DNA of 64,000 nt from Kitasatospora terrestris. GTDB lineage: Bacteria > Actinomycetota > Actinomycetes > Streptomycetales > Streptomycetaceae. Made by a program: the position numbers and the translations under genes. Location of the stretch: contig NZ_BAABIS010000001.1 in assembly GCF_039542905.1 (NCBI RefSeq), positions 4,464,001-4,528,000 on the forward strand. The letters run 5' to 3'. Numbering within the stretch: the stretch's first letter is position 1; each line of letters starts with the position of its first letter. A model generated the notes under the pieces. That model searched no databases. It saw nothing but the letters and a program-made list of their open reading frames with translations, and was not told where the DNA came from. Of the stretch, positions 61,036-64,000 are shown one piece after another.

Positions 61036-61782
61036 TCAGCGCCCCCCGGCGAGGTCCAGGATCGCCCCGGTGGCGTACGAGGACGCGGGGGAGAGCAGGA
61101 AGAGGATCGCCTCGGCGATCTCCTCCGGCCGCCCGCCCCGGCCCATCGGCAGTCCCGGGCCGAGCCGGTCCACCCGACCCGGCTCGCCGCCCAGCGCGTG
61201 GATGTCCGTGTGGATCAGCCCCGGGCGGACCGCGTTCACCCGGATCCCCTCGCCCGCCACCTCCAGCGCCAGGCCGCGGGTCATCGAGTCCACCGCGCCC
61301 TTGGAGGCCGCGTAGTCCACGTACTCGTTCGGCGAGCCCAGCCGGGAGGCCGCCGAGGAGACGTTGACGATCGCGCCGCCCTTGCCCCCGTAGCGGGTCG
61401 ACATCCGCCGCACCGCCGCGCCCGCGCACAGGAACGGGCCGGTGATGTTCGCCGTCCAGATCCGCTCCAGCCGCGCCTCGTCCAGCTCGTCCAGCCGGCA
61501 CTGCCGCTCCAGCACGCCCGCGTTGTTCACCAGCGCGGTGAGCACCCCGAGCTCGGCGTCCACGGTGGCGAACAGCCGCTCCACCCCGGCCGTCCCCGAG
61601 ACGTCCGCCCGCACCGCGAGCGCGGTGCCGCCCGCGGCCTCGATCTCCGCCACCACCGCGGCCGCCGACGCCTCGTCGGACCGGTAGTTGACGCACACCG
61701 CGTACCCGCGGGCGGCGGCCAGCCGGGCCGTCGCCGCCCCGATCCCCCGACCGCCGCCGGTCACCACGACCACCTCGGACAT
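61036..61782 (-). CDS. SDR-family oxidoreductase
   Basis: 248 aa. VTGGGRGIGAAT cofactor loop, NNAG, catalytic Ser in VSSAAS and YAASK. The final GAILDLAGGR is usual for FabG-like SDRs. Start chosen at the ATG right before the beta-1 strand (MSEVVVVTGGG); an upstream ATG at 61833 would add a doubtful 17 residues. Substrate unknown. Confidence 0.88.
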   Translation of the reverse strand: MSEVVVVTGGGRGIGAATARLAAARGYAVCVNYRSDEASAAAVVAEIEAAGGTALAVRADVSGTAGVERLFATVDAELGVLTALVNNAGVLERQCRLDELDEARLERIWTANITGPFLCAGAAVRRMSTRYGGKGGAIVNVSSAASRLGSPNEYVDYAASKGAVDSMTRGLALEVAGEGIRVNAVRPGLIHTDIHALGGEPGRVDRLGPGLPMGRGGRPEEIAEAILFLLSPASSYATGAILDLAGGR

Positions 61783-61880
61783 CCGCCACCTCCGCGTGTA
61801 CCGGTACCACTGCTCCCCGACCGTAGCCCACATGCTGGAAATCCCGGCCGGCCGCCCGCCGTTGCTCCGACCATGGCGGC

Positions 61881-62489
61881 ATGACCGACACCACCACCGG
61901 TTCGCCGCTCGGACCGCTCACCCCCGACACCGCCGACCTCGACGCCTACCTCGCCGCCGACGCCGTGATCGACCACCGGCACCCGGAGATCGCCGCCCTC
62001 GCCGCCCGGCTGCGCGGCGCCGACGCCGAGGCCACCGCGCGGGCCGCCTTCGCGTACGTCCGCGACGAGATCGACCACTCGGCGGACGTCGACGTGTGGA
62101 GCGCCGCGTACCGGGCCTCGGACGTGCTCGCCCGGGGCAACGGCATCTGCCACGCCAAGTCCCACCTGCTGGCCGCCCTGCTGCGGGCCAACGGGATCCC
62201 GGCCGGCCTGTGCTACCAGAAGCTGGAGGTGCTGCACGGCCTGAACGCCGTGTACTGGCCGGAGACCGGGCAGTGGGTGCGGCTCGACGCCCGCGGCAAC
62301 CGGAACGGCGCCGACGGCCGGTTCGCCACCGCCCCCGCCGAGGAGCGGACCGCCTGGGCCGACGACCCGGCGCGGGGCGACCACCACTACACCACCGTGT
62401 ACGCCGCGCCGCCCGCCGACCTGCTGGCCGGGCTGGCCCGGGCCCGCGAGGGCGTGGCCGGCTTCGACTACCTGCCGGCGGAGCTCTGA
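61881..62489 (+). CDS. Transglutaminase-like protein
   Basis: 202 aa. Catalytic Cys in GNGICHAKSHL, His in HGLNAVYW and Asp in RLDARGN: a transglutaminase/protease core of the cysteine-protease-like type. No signal peptide. The 3' end overlaps the convergent winged-helix gene by 22 bp. Confidence 0.85.
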   Translation: MTDTTTGSPLGPLTPDTADLDAYLAADAVIDHRHPEIAALAARLRGADAEATARAAFAYVRDEIDHSADVDVWSAAYRASDVLARGNGICHAKSHLLAALLRANGIPAGLCYQKLEVLHGLNAVYWPETGQWVRLDARGNRNGADGRFATAPAEERTAWADDPARGDHHYTTVYAAPPADLLAGLARAREGVAGFDYLPAEL

Positions 62490-63667
62490 CCCGCGGCCCG
62501 CATCGCGGCGATCTTCGGGGCCCGGCTCTTCGGCGAGTCCAGGCTGAAGCCCCGGGCGTCGCCCAGCTCGTCCCGGACGAACGCCTCGGTGCGGGCGATC
62601 GCGGTCAGCAGCGCCTCGTCGGCCGGCACGAACAGGCTGTGCACGATCTCGGACCGCTCGGTGTCGTACTCCCAGAAACCGACGATCCGGCCGCGGTCCA
62701 CCACGACGTGGCCCTGCGGATCGACCTCCGTACCGAGGACCCGCCCCTCCTTCGCCCCCGGCACCGGGCGGTCCGCGTCCACCGGGTCGATCAGCCGGGG
62801 CAGGTCGCGGTGCAGCAGGTGGAGCCCGTCGATCCCGGCGAGCAGCGCGTACGACGGCTCGTCCGGGACGGTGAACTCCCGGAACTCCTCGACCAGCGCG
62901 GCGGGCATCAGGAGGTCCGTCCCGGGCAGCTCGGCCAGGTCCAGCGGGGTGAGCGCCGCCTTCGCGGTCGCCGCGGAGAACCCCGAGAACCAGCGGAAGT
63001 GCCTCACCGACGCCGGAGCCGCCCACGCGAAGTACCGCTCGGCCAGCTCCGCCGCCGAACCGCGGACCGTCTGGTCCCACCCCACGTAGCCGTAACGCTG
63101 CTGGTCCAGACGGCCGTTGACCGGCACCCGGCGGATCCGGCCGCGCGCCTGGAGCAGCCCCAGCGCCAGCGGCAGCGTCGTCGACTGCCCGCGCTTCTTC
63201 CCCGCCTCGCCCAGGCTCCGGACCGCCCCGCCCACCCCCTCCCGGATCGCCGGCGGATCCAACGGCCGATCGGGGGACAGCAGTTCGGAGACGGCCAGGC
63301 AGAGCTTCTCGATCTCGTCCCGGGTCACCCCCAGGTGCCGCGACGCCGAGGCGATGTCCGCCTCCGGCGCACCCGCCCCGGCCGCCAGCCCCAGGGCGAA
63401 GTCCGACGCCGGCAGCACGTACGTGCACCCCCGGGCGGACGGCAGCTCGTGCACCTCCAGCGCCGCCACCGCCGCGTCCACCGCCGCCCGCCCCAGGCCC
63501 GCCCGGGCGAACATCCCCAAGTACGGCGCCGCTCCGCCCACCGAGCGCGCCCACCCGGTCGCCGCCAGCACCTCGGCCGGGGACGCGCCCGCACGGCCGC
63601 CGTCCAGCCACTGCCGGTGCGCCCACCAGGCGCGGAGCTTCACCGCGGGGATGTCCGTGTTCGCCAT
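62468..63667 (-). CDS. Winged-helix DNA-binding protein (HTH_42/AlkX-like)
   Basis: 399 aa. The segments DIPAVKLRAWWAHRQWLDGG, QARGRIRRVPVNGRLDQQRY and the C-terminal GFWEYDTERSEIVHSLFVP fit the HTH_42 family, some members of which are DNA glycosylases for crosslinks or alkylated bases. The glycosylase QxQ/QxD residues cannot be confirmed by eye. Confidence 0.78.
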   Translation of the reverse strand: MANTDIPAVKLRAWWAHRQWLDGGRAGASPAEVLAATGWARSVGGAAPYLGMFARAGLGRAAVDAAVAALEVHELPSARGCTYVLPASDFALGLAAGAGAPEADIASASRHLGVTRDEIEKLCLAVSELLSPDRPLDPPAIREGVGGAVRSLGEAGKKRGQSTTLPLALGLLQARGRIRRVPVNGRLDQQRYGYVGWDQTVRGSAAELAERYFAWAAPASVRHFRWFSGFSAATAKAALTPLDLAELPGTDLLMPAALVEEFREFTVPDEPSYALLAGIDGLHLLHRDLPRLIDPVDADRPVPGAKEGRVLGTEVDPQGHVVVDRGRIVGFWEYDTERSEIVHSLFVPADEALLTAIARTEAFVRDELGDARGFSLDSPKSRAPKIAAMRAAGQSSAGR

Positions 63668-63814
63668 GCGCCCAGTATCGGCGCGCCCGGGCGCGGCGCG
63701 GCGCAGCGACCCGGCCGCTGATGCGGCCCGTGCCGCCCGGAATTCGCTCGCGCGGGCCGCCCTAGCCGGGTCACACTGCGCAGGACCCAGGTCCGTTCGC
63801 CGAGGAGGCGACCC

Positions 63815-64000
63815 ATGCACGTCCTGCTCTCCGGTGTCGTCGGCTCCACCGCCTACGGCCTCGCCCACGCCGACTCCGACGTCGACCGGCTCGGCCTGTT
63901 CGCCGCACCGACCGTCGAGTTCCACGGCCTGCACCGGCCCGCCGAGTCGCACGTCTCCACCGCGCCCGACCGCACCCTGCACGAGGCGGCCAAGTGGTGC
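63815..64000 (+). CDS. RlaP-like nucleotidyltransferase, 3' end cut by the window
   Basis: First 62 codons visible. GVVGSTAYGLAHADSDVDRLG contains the GS...D-D pattern of the minimal nucleotidyltransferase fold (RlaP/YcgL-like), followed by LFAAPTVEFHGL. GAGGAGG RBS 4 bases before the ATG. Remainder lies outside. Confidence 0.75.
   Translation, partial: MHVLLSGVVGSTAYGLAHADSDVDRLGLFAAPTVEFHGLHRPAESHVSTAPDRTLHEAAKWC

Overview
The window is very GC-rich actinobacterial DNA, most like a Streptomyces or Kitasatospora chromosome. The signs are dense genes with many GTG/TTG starts and ATGA/GTGA stop-start overlaps, a TraB-type integrative element in a tRNA gene, twin crcB genes and typical streptomycete families. 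No sequence search was run; calls rest on motifs and family knowledge.

Region 1 (about 1-28.9 kb) is a biosynthetic gene cluster. A rightward operon holds a WrbA-like flavoprotein, a class II DAHP synthase, a 2,3-dihydro-DHB-dehydrogenase-like SDR, a PhzD-like isochorismatase and a PhzE-like ADIC synthase. Together these should turn central metabolites into 3-hydroxyanthranilate (3-HAA); a transaldolase gene beside them could supply erythrose-4-phosphate. The run continues with a KAS III, an arylamine N-acetyltransferase and an EhpF/EhpG-like pair expected to reduce an aromatic acid to an aldehyde. A leftward run (26.45 down to 13.26 kb) holds an SRPBCC protein, a CreM-like adenylating enzyme (candidate diazotase), a ring hydroxylase, a CreE-like and a CreD-like enzyme (the aspartate-nitrosuccinate route to nitrous acid), then a NarK transporter, an assimilatory nitrate reductase and two FAD reductases without any sirohaem nitrite reductase. 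The whole reads as an undescribed pathway that diazotises a 3-HAA-type arylamine, possibly with two nitrite sources. Five short ACCTGAC-type sites lie at its gene starts and gaps.

Region 2 (28.9-35.2 kb) is chromosomal: an XRE / ImmA-IrrE / membrane protein / MpaB-like operon, a rhodanese, a family 2 glycosyltransferase and a lipoprotein.

Region 3 (35.2-52.8 kb) is mobile DNA at a tRNA-Phe gene. A pSAM2-like integrative and conjugative element (AICE, 38.26-52.77 kb) is bounded by a 45-bp perfect copy of the tRNA 3' half. It carries int, xis, a prim-pol and DUF3987 replication pair, a palindromic iteron array (likely origin), traB with a heptamer cluster (likely clt), small transfer genes, a GntR/HAD pair and an A/T-richer HYD1 ADP-ribosyltransferase toxin/immunity pair. 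A third, degenerate att copy at 35.23 kb marks an older island (35.2-38.3 kb) with a chimeric Uma2 gene and a toxin-antitoxin pair, so elements have stacked at this tRNA.

Region 4 (52.7-64 kb) is housekeeping: tRNA-Phe, tRNA-Asp and tRNA-Glu, a small zinc protease, crcB-DUF190-crcB, a lipoprotein, a DEAD-box RNA helicase with a possible 31-codon upstream ORF, a bacterial PARG, LtrA, a tyrosine phosphatase, an SDR, a transglutaminase-like protein, a winged-helix protein and the start of a nucleotidyltransferase gene.
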